DNA of 64,000 nt. Source: Faecalibacterium hattorii (GTDB lineage Bacteria > Bacillota > Clostridia > Oscillospirales > Ruminococcaceae). Positions 36,437 to 44,290 of the stretch are shown piece after piece. The position numbers and the translations under genes are program-made. Positions within the stretch are counted from its first letter, which is position 1; the number at the start of each line of letters is the position of its first letter. The stretch spans positions 1-64,000 of the forward strand of contig NZ_PRLC01000016.1 in NCBI RefSeq assembly GCF_003287455.1. Reading direction: 5' to 3'. The notes beneath the pieces were generated by a model. The model did no database searches and was not told the origin of the DNA. It saw only the letters and a list, made by a program, of their open reading frames with translations.

Positions 36437-36562
36437 AGACCCATTTGCACAGCAGGGATTATTTTCTGTTTTGCCCAGAAAAAATGAAGATATTCTGTGA
36501 ATTTGTTCGTTTTTTCAAAAATCTGCCAGAAACTTCGACAGACTGCACGATACAAACCGCCC

Positions 36563-38569
36563 TTACCAGACGCAGTCTTCGCAGTGGGTTTCCTTGATCC
36601 AGCCCAACTGATAGGCTTTGACGAGCTGTTTCAGGTCATGCACGCGCTCCCGCAGCACCTCGCCCTCGTCGGTCTCCTCCACGAGGATGCGGTGGTTCTC
36701 GGTCTCCAGAATGTTTTTCTGGGAAATGATATCGATGTTCTCGTTCACGGCCTTTTCGGCGCTCTCGAAGGGCTGATGGGTGCGCAGGGACATGGTGCGG
36801 CTGGAGTAGACCAGCGTATACCCCGCGATGCCGGTTTTGTCGTGGTAAGCGCGGCAGAAGCCGCCGTCGATAACCACGAGCCGTCCCCCGCCCTTGATGG
36901 GGCTCTCGCCGCTCTTTTCGCGGACGGGAACATGACCGTTGACGATGTGGTTCGTGCCGGGCAGACCGAACTCGGCCAAGATGCGGCGGCAGGCGGCCTC
37001 CTCGTTATACCATGTATAATAGGGGTCCTTGATTTCCTCATAGGTGGCGGGGTCGGCGATGTAAATGCGCTCAAAGGTGGTCATGGCGCTGCGGCCGAAC
37101 AGCGGCGACAGCTTGCCGCACCACAGATACCACAGGAAATCCTGTCCGCTCTGGCGGGCGGCAGAGCCCTCCGGCGCAAAGTAGCCCCGGCGGGCACGCT
37201 CATCGCAGTAATCCATCAGGGCACGGCCGGAATAGCTGTGGCCCTCGAACCGCTCCACGGCGAAGCTGCCGTTTTTGGTCATGGGCACGACGCCGTGGTA
37301 AAGCAGGTTGCCGTTTTCAATGTGGTAGACGCTGCCCTTGGCGTACAAAAATTCAATGTGCTGCTGTAATTTCTCGCTCTGGCGGAAGGACTGCACGAGC
37401 TTATCCAGCACCACCTGCTCGTCGGGGTTGAGCTTGGCGGGGTCGGCGGGGTCCACGGTGGGGAAGCTGGTATCCCGCAGGGGGTACTCCTTGCCGCCCA
37501 CGGTGACGGTTCCCTTTTCCCAGTCGATGCGGCGGAGGAAATCCCGCCCCTGCATCTTGAAATCGGGGTTGCGGTCGATGACGCGGCACTCCATCTTGAG
37601 CATCAGGATGGTGACGGCCTTGTGCATGACGGCGCAGCGGTGGAGCATACCGGGGGTGTAGGGGCCGCGGGCCGCGTCGGTGTGGGGTATCCAGAGGGTC
37701 AGGTCGTCATCGCCATAGAACTGCTCGGCCATCCGCTGCAAGTGACGGAGGTTGATGCCGTAGCAGTCTTCCAGCATCCCGTGGTTGTGGTAGGCCAGCG
37801 TCGTTTTCAGCACGGTGCAGATGCAGATGGGGCTGCCCGCCGCAGCGCCCATCCAGACGACATCGTGGTTGCCCCACTGGATATCGACGTTGTGGTGGCG
37901 CATGAGCAGATCCAGAATGATATCGGGGCGGGGGCCGCGATCAAACAGATCACCGACGATATGTAATTTATCCACGGCCAGCCGCTTGATCAGCTCACAC
38001 AGGCGGACGATGAATTTATCGGCCCGGCCATTCTCGATGATGCTGCCGACGATCTGGCCGTAATACAGGTCTTTGTCGTGATCCTCGAAGTGGGCATGGA
38101 GCAGCTCGTCCAGAATGTAGCCGCAGCTGACGGGCAGACACCCCCGCACATGCTCACGGGTGTGCTTCGAGGAGACCAAGCGGCAGATGTCGATGAGCCG
38201 CAACAGGGTCGTGGTGTACCACTGTTCCAGCTCGTCCTCGTCGGCGCAGCGGGCCTTGAGCTGAGGCAGCTTCTCGTTAGGGTAATAGATGAGGGTGGCC
38301 AGCTCCGCACGGGCTCCTACCGGGATGGTGTCCCCCAGCACGATATCGACCTTTTCCCGGATGACGCCGGAGGCCGAGTTCAGGATGTGGACGAAGGCTT
38401 CGTTTTCGCCGTGCAGGTCGCTCATGAAGTGCTCGGTGCCCTTGGGCAGCTTGAGCAGCGCCTGTGTGCTGATGATCTCGCTGGCCGCCGCCGCTTGGGA
38501 CGGGTAGTCCCGCGCCAGCAGAGACAGATATTTCAGGTGATCTCGGATCTCTTCGTTTTCGGTACGCAT
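36563..38569 (-). CDS. fbp: Fructose-1,6-bisphosphatase, class III (Bacillus type)
   Basis: A 668-residue enzyme, the expected length for class III. Calcineurin-like metal motifs are in place: MSDLHGENEAF near 48, VGDLFDRGPRPD near 189 and WGNHDVVWMG near 216, with GHVP near 541 and VIDGGFCRAYH near 563. It would hydrolyse fructose-1,6-bisphosphate for gluconeogenesis, opposing the product of the fruK route. The start at 38569 follows GGGAGGAAG; an upstream frame extension has no ribosome binding site. Divergent from the radical SAM gene. Confidence 0.94.
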   Translation of the reverse strand: MRTENEEIRDHLKYLSLLARDYPSQAAAASEIISTQALLKLPKGTEHFMSDLHGENEAFVHILNSASGVIREKVDIVLGDTIPVGARAELATLIYYPNEKLPQLKARCADEDELEQWYTTTLLRLIDICRLVSSKHTREHVRGCLPVSCGYILDELLHAHFEDHDKDLYYGQIVGSIIENGRADKFIVRLCELIKRLAVDKLHIVGDLFDRGPRPDIILDLLMRHHNVDIQWGNHDVVWMGAAAGSPICICTVLKTTLAYHNHGMLEDCYGINLRHLQRMAEQFYGDDDLTLWIPHTDAARGPYTPGMLHRCAVMHKAVTILMLKMECRVIDRNPDFKMQGRDFLRRIDWEKGTVTVGGKEYPLRDTSFPTVDPADPAKLNPDEQVVLDKLVQSFRQSEKLQQHIEFLYAKGSVYHIENGNLLYHGVVPMTKNGSFAVERFEGHSYSGRALMDYCDERARRGYFAPEGSAARQSGQDFLWYLWCGKLSPLFGRSAMTTFERIYIADPATYEEIKDPYYTWYNEEAACRRILAEFGLPGTNHIVNGHVPVREKSGESPIKGGGRLVVIDGGFCRAYHDKTGIAGYTLVYSSRTMSLRTHQPFESAEKAVNENIDIISQKNILETENHRILVEETDEGEVLRERVHDLKQLVKAYQLGWIKETHCEDCVW

Positions 38570-38649
38570 GGCTTCCTCCCAAAAATTATGCAGTATTCTT
38601 TCACGATATGAAATATTCACCCATAGTATACCACAACTGCGCCCGAAAA

Positions 38650-38658
38650 TGGTATAAT
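38650..38658 (+). promoter_or_regulatory. Extended -10 promoter of the radical SAM gene
   Basis: TGGTATAAT with TATAAT at 38653-38658; no clear -35. A minus-strand TATACT (38630-38625) about 55 nt before fbp may serve the divergent gene. Confidence 0.6.
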
Positions 38659-38704
38659 AGAAGCGAGCAATTTGTTCGAAACTTTTGCAAAGGACTTGGA
38701 TAGT

Positions 38705-39622
38705 ATGCCGAAAACCTTCCCCTTCGCCCCCAAAAACTGTACGCTCTGCCCCCGGCAGTGCCATGCCGACCGCGCTTCCGGGCGGATCGGCTTCTGCGGG
38801 GCCGGCGGCACCTTAAAGGCCGCCCGCGCCGCCCTCCACTTCTGGGAGGAACCCTGCATCAGCGGCACACGGGGCAGCGGCACGGTGTTTTTCTCCGGCT
38901 GCACCCTGAAGTGCTGCTTCTGCCAGAACTACCCCATCAGCGCCGAGGGGCTGGGCAAAGAGATCACGGTGGAGCATCTGGCCGAGATCTTCCTCGACCT
39001 TCAGGCGCAGGGGGCCCACAACATCAACCTTGTCACCCCCGGCCAGTGGCAGCCGTGGATCATCGCGGCGCTGGACGAAGCCCGCGCCAAGGGGCTGCAC
39101 CTGCCCATCGTCTGCAACACCGGCGGCTACGAAACGCTGGACAGCATCGAGCGCTGGCGGGGGTACATTGATATCTGGCTGGCCGACCTGAAATATGTTT
39201 CCTCTTCCCTCTCGGCGGAGCTTTCCGCTGCACCGGACTATTTCGCGGCGGCGAAAGCGGGCATTGAGGCCATGATGGCCCAAACCGGCCATCCGGTCTT
39301 CGACGCAGACGGCATCCTGCAAAAGGGCGTCATCCTGCGCCACCTCGCCCTGCCCGGCCATGTGGACGACAGCTTCGCCGTCCTCGACCAGATGGCCGCA
39401 TGGAACCGCGCGGACCCCGGCTGCTTCCTGCCCAGCGTCATGAGCCAGTACACTCCCTTCTACAAAGCCGCCGACCACGGCATCGGCCGCCGCATCACCA
39501 CCTACGAGTACCGCCGGGTGGTCAACTACGCCATGGACCTCGGCCTGACCGACGGCTATATGCAGCAGAAGAGCAGCGCCAAGGAAGAGTATACCCCCAG
39601 CTTTGATTTGACGGGGATTTGA
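38705..39622 (+). CDS. Radical SAM protein, PflX/pyruvate-formate-lyase-activase-like
   Basis: A 305-residue protein. An N-terminal cysteine motif (CTLCPRQCHADR near 12-23, then GFCGAGG) precedes the radical SAM cluster motif CTLKCCFC near 68-75, of the CxxxCxxC type. Further on are GAHNINLVTPGQ and NTGGYE. The arrangement is that of the uncharacterised PflX group rather than a true PFL activase, and no glycyl radical enzyme is adjacent. The chosen ATG at 38705 is preceded by AAAGGA at rather long spacing. Confidence 0.85.
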   Translation: MPKTFPFAPKNCTLCPRQCHADRASGRIGFCGAGGTLKAARAALHFWEEPCISGTRGSGTVFFSGCTLKCCFCQNYPISAEGLGKEITVEHLAEIFLDLQAQGAHNINLVTPGQWQPWIIAALDEARAKGLHLPIVCNTGGYETLDSIERWRGYIDIWLADLKYVSSSLSAELSAAPDYFAAAKAGIEAMMAQTGHPVFDADGILQKGVILRHLALPGHVDDSFAVLDQMAAWNRADPGCFLPSVMSQYTPFYKAADHGIGRRITTYEYRRVVNYAMDLGLTDGYMQQKSSAKEEYTPSFDLTGI

Positions 39623-39633
39623 TTGGATTTTTC

Positions 39634-39661
39634 TTGTGTTTTAACCGACGCATGTTATAAT
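39634..39661 (+). promoter_or_regulatory. Promoter of the DUF262/ATPase operon
   Basis: TTGTGT (39634-39639), 16-bp spacer, TATAAT (39656-39661) preceded by TGT (extended -10). The first start codon follows 40 nt later. Confidence 0.75.
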
Positions 39662-39700
39662 AAAGTAAATTGTTTTTACTTTAAATGGAGGGCGTGCACT

Positions 39701-40999
39701 GTGATAGACAGCGTGTATCAAGATCGTATATCTCAAATTGTCAAGATCGCGCAAGAAAGCAATCATATTGTCAGCCAACAGATTGCTTTTGATATTTTGC
39801 AAGATAAGGACAATCACTTGACCGTTGAAGAATTCGAACAAGCTTCAAATGACCTGCGCGCAAAGGGAGTTCAAATCACTTCTTTTGAAACCAGTGAGGA
39901 TTATCCTGATGACCCCTCTAGTGCACCCACCTTTATTCCTGCAGATGTGCATATCCAAACCAGATCCGTTAATGTCGACGCCATTTTGGATCGTCTGAAT
40001 TATAATGAAATCGACTTGAAGCCGCTTTTTCAAAGGCAGGGCAATTTATGGTCCATGCAGCAGCAGAGTCGTCTGATCGAGTCTCTGATGCTAAAGATCC
40101 CCCTTCCTGCATTCTATTTCGATGCAGCCGATGAAAGCTCATGGGTAGTCATTGATGGCCTTCAGCGTCTTACTGCATTCCAGAATTATCTGATGCCTTC
40201 CGAAAAGGATAACGACCCTTCTAAAACTCCGCCTTACAGATTAGAGGGGCTTCAATATTTGACGCAATTTAACGGAAAGACATTCTCAGAACTCCCACGG
40301 CAGTATATTCGCCGCATCAAAGAATCTCAGTTGGTGTTATACTTGGTCGAACGCGGGACGCCGGATGAAATCGTCCGCAATATCTTCCAACGCATCAATA
40401 CCGGCGGCCTTACGCTTTCGGAGCAAGAAATCCGACAAGCGCTTTATGAGGGTGACGGAACGAAATTGACGGAGGAACTTGCAAAATCCGAATCGTTCCT
40501 GAATGCAACGCAGAACGCTGTTGAAACAGATCGTATGACCGACCGGGAGTACATCAATCGATATCTTGCTTTTACTCTGTTCGACTACGAAAAATGTTAC
40601 AATGGCAATATTGACAGCTTTTTAAGCTATGCACTAAAAGAACTGAAAAAATGTTCCCCCGGAAGACTCGATCAAATTCGCTCTGATTTTTGCCATACGA
40701 TGGATCTATGCGCTTTTCTGTTTGGAAAGTATGCTTTTCGGACGCAAAACAAGGATTGGCGGCGCGGGCGTCTCAACAAAGCGCTGTTTGAAGTATGTTC
40801 GGTTTGTTTTTCTCGTCTGTCCGCAGAAAAAGAAAGTATTCTTCGCGCACATTCTTCGGATTTTTTGAAATGCTTTCATGACCTTCTGCAAAAAGACGAA
40901 TACCGCAACGCTTTGCGCGGCGGCGATAGCTCTGCTGTACGTCGCCGCATTAACATGACACAAGAATTTCTGGAGGCATTTATATGCTCGAACGAATAA
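39701..40999 (+). CDS. DUF262 (GmrSD N-terminal/ParB-like) protein of a putative defence operon
   Basis: A 432-residue protein. The DUF262 core lies in about 100-270: LKPLFQRQGNLWSMQQQSRLIESLMLKIPLP (split LFQRQGNLW and SRLIESLMLKIPLPAFYF) and the diagnostic VIDGLQRLTAF near 150. ARRNIFQRINTGG-like IVRNIFQRINTGGLTLSEQE is near 230. Such domains carry ParB-like nucleotide hydrolysis or nuclease activity in GmrSD type IV restriction and other anti-phage systems. The C-terminal ~160 residues show no domain I recognise; no GmrD-type HNH motif is present. Initiation is a GTG with GGAGGG 8 nt upstream. The ATPase gene overlaps its 3' end by 16 nt. Codon use is clearly AT-richer than flanking genes. 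Confidence 0.82.
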   Translation: MIDSVYQDRISQIVKIAQESNHIVSQQIAFDILQDKDNHLTVEEFEQASNDLRAKGVQITSFETSEDYPDDPSSAPTFIPADVHIQTRSVNVDAILDRLNYNEIDLKPLFQRQGNLWSMQQQSRLIESLMLKIPLPAFYFDAADESSWVVIDGLQRLTAFQNYLMPSEKDNDPSKTPPYRLEGLQYLTQFNGKTFSELPRQYIRRIKESQLVLYLVERGTPDEIVRNIFQRINTGGLTLSEQEIRQALYEGDGTKLTEELAKSESFLNATQNAVETDRMTDREYINRYLAFTLFDYEKCYNGNIDSFLSYALKELKKCSPGRLDQIRSDFCHTMDLCAFLFGKYAFRTQNKDWRRGRLNKALFEVCSVCFSRLSAEKESILRAHSSDFLKCFHDLLQKDEYRNALRGGDSSAVRRRINMTQEFLEAFICSNE

Positions 41000-42093
41000 A
41001 GCTCGAAAACTTCAAATGTTTTAAATCTCAGGAAATTCCTCTGGGCTCGATTTCCATTCTGACCGGTCTCAATGGCATGGGAAAATCTACCGTTTTGCAA
41101 AGCCTTCTTTTGCTTCGCCAATCCGCCGAAGGCGAAACCATTAAGTCTCTAAAATTGAACGGTCGATACATCAAGCTTGGCAATGGGCAGGATGTTCTTT
41201 ACGAAAAAGCCGCTTCCGATGAAATTACTCTGGCCTTTTGGGAAAACGGAATTTCCCACTCCTATTCCTTTGCGTACAACGCAGAAAGCGCCGTTTTGCC
41301 GTTAAAGGATCCCCTTGATCCGGCTCTTGCCCCACAAGACTCTGTACTTTTCGGGAACCGTTTTCTTTATCTTTCTTCTGCTCGAATCGAGCCACAGCCA
41401 GATTATCACACCATTGATGACCCCATGCAGTTGGAAAATCACGAATTCGGTGTAAATGGTGAGTTTTCTTTGCAATATCTTGCAGAGCACTCTGGTGATC
41501 CTATTCTTTGCACTAAGGCAATTCGTTCTTCTCAACCCGGTGCCCGAAGCAATTCATTGATTGACCAGCTTCAACTTTGGTGTAATGAGATCTCTCCCGG
41601 CGTCTCTCCCCGTGTCGTTGTTGACAGTTTGCGGCGCAGTGTCGATTTGACTTATGATTATCGCGAAGGCAATGATCGCTCCGGTACCTACAAAAGCGTC
41701 AATGTCGGCTTCGGAATCACTTACGTGCTCCCCGTTTTGATTTCACTTCTCTCATCTAGACCCGGTGACCTGATTCTGATCGAAAATCCAGAAGCGCATA
41801 TTCATCCGCGCGGTCAACGGATGCTCGGTGAACTTCTTGCGCGTGTTGCTGCCAGCGGGATTCAGGTGATCGTTGAAACTCATAGCGATCACATTTTGAA
41901 TGGTCTCCGCGTCGCCGTAAAGCAAAAGCACATTGAAAGCAGTAATGTCTCGATCGCGTACTTTTCACAGAGTCAGAACAATGATTACGCACATACCGTT
42001 GTTTTCCCGAAAATGTTCCCATCCGGGCAGATCAGCGAGTGGCCTGCTGGATTTTTTGATGAGTGGGAAAACGCTTTATTGGACTTATTATAA
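40984..42093 (+). CDS. AAA ATPase (DUF3696/OLD-like, RecF-type) of a putative defence operon
   Basis: A 369-residue SMC/RecF-type ATPase. It begins LERIKLENFKCFKSQEIPLG, with Walker A LTGLNGMGKSTVLQSLLL near 29-36. The central region carries GFGITYVLPVLISLL, then Walker B DLILIENPEAHIHPRGQ near 260 and the switch VETHSDHILNGLR near 298. The C-terminus lacks a TOPRIM domain, so this is an ATPase only, not a full OLD nuclease. The Walker B/ENPEAHIHP form is that of DUF3696-type proteins common in defence loci. It overlaps the DUF262 gene and the next gene follows after 15 nt, so the three are one operon. AT-rich like its neighbours. Confidence 0.85.
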   Translation: MLERIKLENFKCFKSQEIPLGSISILTGLNGMGKSTVLQSLLLLRQSAEGETIKSLKLNGRYIKLGNGQDVLYEKAASDEITLAFWENGISHSYSFAYNAESAVLPLKDPLDPALAPQDSVLFGNRFLYLSSARIEPQPDYHTIDDPMQLENHEFGVNGEFSLQYLAEHSGDPILCTKAIRSSQPGARSNSLIDQLQLWCNEISPGVSPRVVVDSLRRSVDLTYDYREGNDRSGTYKSVNVGFGITYVLPVLISLLSSRPGDLILIENPEAHIHPRGQRMLGELLARVAASGIQVIVETHSDHILNGLRVAVKQKHIESSNVSIAYFSQSQNNDYAHTVVFPKMFPSGQISEWPAGFFDEWENALLDLL

Positions 42094-42108
42094 GAGCAAG
42101 GACGAAAA

Positions 42109-42870
42109 ATGCGTATTGGGATAAACGATCTTTCATTTTTTTATTCCTTTGAAAATTTTCATGATGCTTTGGAAGCACTGCATCGGTACGCAACGATCTG
42201 CTTTCAAATCAAAAAAGCCGCCAAAAATAGAACCTACTCCAACTTGGAGGAATCTCCTTTTATCACCGCACCACGCAAGGATACGGGATTTGAACTTGTG
42301 AAGGGTTTTCCGCTTCGCAAGCTGCTTGCTTTGATTCCGGACCCCAATGAAAGGATTTTGCTCAGTACGATTCTTTCAAACTCTGCTACAGCTGATTTTT
42401 CGGATTTCCCTTTTCTTTTTGATGGAAACACTTCTTCCATTTGTGCCTACGCTGCTGAAAATGGTGGTTTTGTCGCCAGCCTCTTATCACACGATCACTT
42501 TATCGCTCCAGTTTTGACCGGAACGCGCAGAGGCATGGATTGTACCCTGAAAAACATTGCAACCGTTCAGCACCTTCAGGACTATGAGATTGCCTTAGGT
42601 CGTCGTATTTATCAGGCCAACAGTGGAAAACATAAGTCCTCCCGCTTTAACCCTTATGGAAAAGGTAAGGTCGCCAGTCCCATGGATCTTACCGATGATG
42701 AAGCGCAAGATCTTTTAAACCGCTCCGTACCTATTGGGCAGCGCTTCTATGGAAAGCGAAACGGAAAATATTATACATTCAATTGCACGCAGAACAATAT
42801 CTATCACGGCTATCGAAGCGATGATCTATCGGAAGACATTCGCTCCCAAATAGACCCCATTTTCACGTAA
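42109..42870 (+). CDS. Unknown protein, third gene of the putative defence operon
   Basis: A 253-residue soluble protein that I do not recognise. No signal peptide or membrane segment is visible. The C-terminal ~75 residues look like a compact module with conserved-looking aromatic and basic positions: GKHKSSRFNPYGKGK, then LTDDEAQDLLNRSV, and RFYGKRNGKYYTFNCTQNN followed by YHGYR. Several His residues (SHDHF near 126-130 and the C-terminal KHK and YHGY) could be catalytic or metal ligands, but that is a guess. It starts 15 nt after the ATPase stop with AAGGA upstream. As the last member it could be the effector. Confidence 0.6.
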   Translation: MRIGINDLSFFYSFENFHDALEALHRYATICFQIKKAAKNRTYSNLEESPFITAPRKDTGFELVKGFPLRKLLALIPDPNERILLSTILSNSATADFSDFPFLFDGNTSSICAYAAENGGFVASLLSHDHFIAPVLTGTRRGMDCTLKNIATVQHLQDYEIALGRRIYQANSGKHKSSRFNPYGKGKVASPMDLTDDEAQDLLNRSVPIGQRFYGKRNGKYYTFNCTQNNIYHGYRSDDLSEDIRSQIDPIFT

Positions 42871-42934
42871 AGCTTTTTTCGTCACCCTCCACAAAAATCC
42901 CCGCTTATTTTCTCTTTTCATCCGCGGCATTTGC

Positions 42935-42963
42935 TTGCTATCTGCTTCGGGGTGCGGTATAAT
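42935..42963 (+). promoter_or_regulatory. Promoter of the sugar kinase gene
   Basis: TTGCTA (42935-42940), 17-bp spacer, TATAAT (42958-42963). Confidence 0.85.
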
Positions 42964-43026
42964 GGATACAACAATGTGTTCTCACATCGTTACGGTATAA
43001 AGCAACGACTTTTTAGGAGGAGCGTT

Positions 43027-44115
43027 ATGGAACACTACAATCCGATCCTTGGCAGCGAGGCCAACGGCCAGAAGTTCATCACCTGCGGTGAGATCATGCT
43101 GCGCCTGACCCCGCCGAACTACGAGAAGATCCGCATGGCATCCAGCTTCGAGGCCAGCTACGGCGGCAGCGAGGCCAATATCGCTTTGGCTCTGGCAAAC
43201 CTTGGCGTGGACAGCACCTTCTTCAGCGTAGTGCCCAACAACAGCTTGGGCAAAAGCGCCGTGCGCTGGCTGCGCTCCAACGATGTCCACTGCACCCCCA
43301 TGATTCTGACCGAGCCGGACGAGACCCCCTCGAACCGCCTTGGCACCTACTATCTGGAGACCGGCTATGGCATCCGTGCCTCCAAGGTCATCTATGACCG
43401 CAAGCACAGCGTCATCACCGAGTACGATTTCTCGCAGGTGGATCTCGACGCTCTGCTGGACGGCTTCGACTGGCTGCACCTGAGCGGCATCACCCCGGCG
43501 CTGGCCCCCAACTGCCGCGGCCTCATCATCGACATGCTCAAGACCGCCAAGAAGAAGGGCCTGACCGTCAGCTTCGACGGCAACTTCCGCTCGACGCTCT
43601 GGACTTGGGAGGAAGCCCGCGACTTCTGCACCGAGTGCCTCCCCTACGTGGATGTGCTGCTGGGCATCGAGCCTTACCACCTGTGGAAGGACGAAACCGA
43701 CCACTCCAAGGGCGACTGGAAGGACGGCGTGCCCCTGCAGCCCAGCTACGAGCAGCAGGATGAGATTTTCCAGCACTTCATTGAGCGCTATCCCAACCTG
43801 AAGTGCATCGCCCGCCATGTGCGCTACGCCCACAGCGGCAGCGAAAACAGCCTGAAGGCCTTTATGTGGTACGAAGGCCACACCTTCGAGAGCAAGCTGT
43901 TCACCTTTAACATCCTCGACCGCGTGGGCGGCGGCGACGCTTTTGCCAGCGGCCTGATCTACGCCATGCTCCACGATTACAAGGCCATGGATATGATCAA
44001 CTTCGCCGTGGCCAGCAGCGCCATCAAGCACACCATCCACGGCGATGCCAACATCACCGACGATGTGAGCTCCATCCGCAACCTGATGAATATGAACTAC
44101 GATATCAAACGCTGA
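43027..44115 (+). CDS. kdgK: PfkB-family sugar kinase, 2-keto-3-deoxygluconate kinase-like
   Basis: A 362-residue kinase. ITCGEIMLRLTPP opens the fold, YGGSEANIALALANLG near 43 binds sugar, VSFDGNFRSTLW near 182 is typical of 2-keto-3-deoxygluconate kinases, and the anion hole/catalytic Asp lie in RVGGGDAFASGLIYA near 299. It probably makes 2-keto-3-deoxy-6-phosphogluconate in uronate or pectin breakdown; the partner aldolase is not in this window, so the substrate is inferred. The start follows AGGAGG. Confidence 0.82.
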   Translation: MEHYNPILGSEANGQKFITCGEIMLRLTPPNYEKIRMASSFEASYGGSEANIALALANLGVDSTFFSVVPNNSLGKSAVRWLRSNDVHCTPMILTEPDETPSNRLGTYYLETGYGIRASKVIYDRKHSVITEYDFSQVDLDALLDGFDWLHLSGITPALAPNCRGLIIDMLKTAKKKGLTVSFDGNFRSTLWTWEEARDFCTECLPYVDVLLGIEPYHLWKDETDHSKGDWKDGVPLQPSYEQQDEIFQHFIERYPNLKCIARHVRYAHSGSENSLKAFMWYEGHTFESKLFTFNILDRVGGGDAFASGLIYAMLHDYKAMDMINFAVASSAIKHTIHGDANITDDVSSIRNLMNMNYDIKR

Positions 44116-44138
44116 GTTTCGCCCCCGCGCTTCCGTCT

Positions 44139-44178
44139 GCCGGGAACCGACCATTGCGCGTCGGCTCCCGGCTTTTTT
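44139..44178 (+). terminator. Terminator after the sugar kinase
   Basis: GCCGGGAACCGAC (44139-44151) pairs with GTCGGCTCCCGGC (44160-44172; one mismatch) and is followed by six Ts. Confidence 0.92.
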
Positions 44179-44213
44179 ATGCCGCAATGTGAGGCAAGAA
44201 AATAACGGTTCTA

Positions 44214-44258
44214 AGAAAAAAGCAGCGCCCGCATGGAGATCTCCCGGCGGGCGCTGCT
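44214..44258 (-). terminator. Terminator of the membrane GGDEF gene
   Basis: AGCAGCGCCCGC (44258-44247 on the minus strand) with GCGGGCGCTGCT (44232-44221) then TTTTTCTT. Confidence 0.9.
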
Positions 44259-44290
44259 TATTGTATCTTATTGGATTCCGAACGATTTGC

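Noticed and set aside
39623-39700. Longer start of the DUF262 protein at a TTG at 39623
   Set aside because: It would include the promoter and has no ribosome binding site; the GTG at 39701 has GGAGGG at good spacing.
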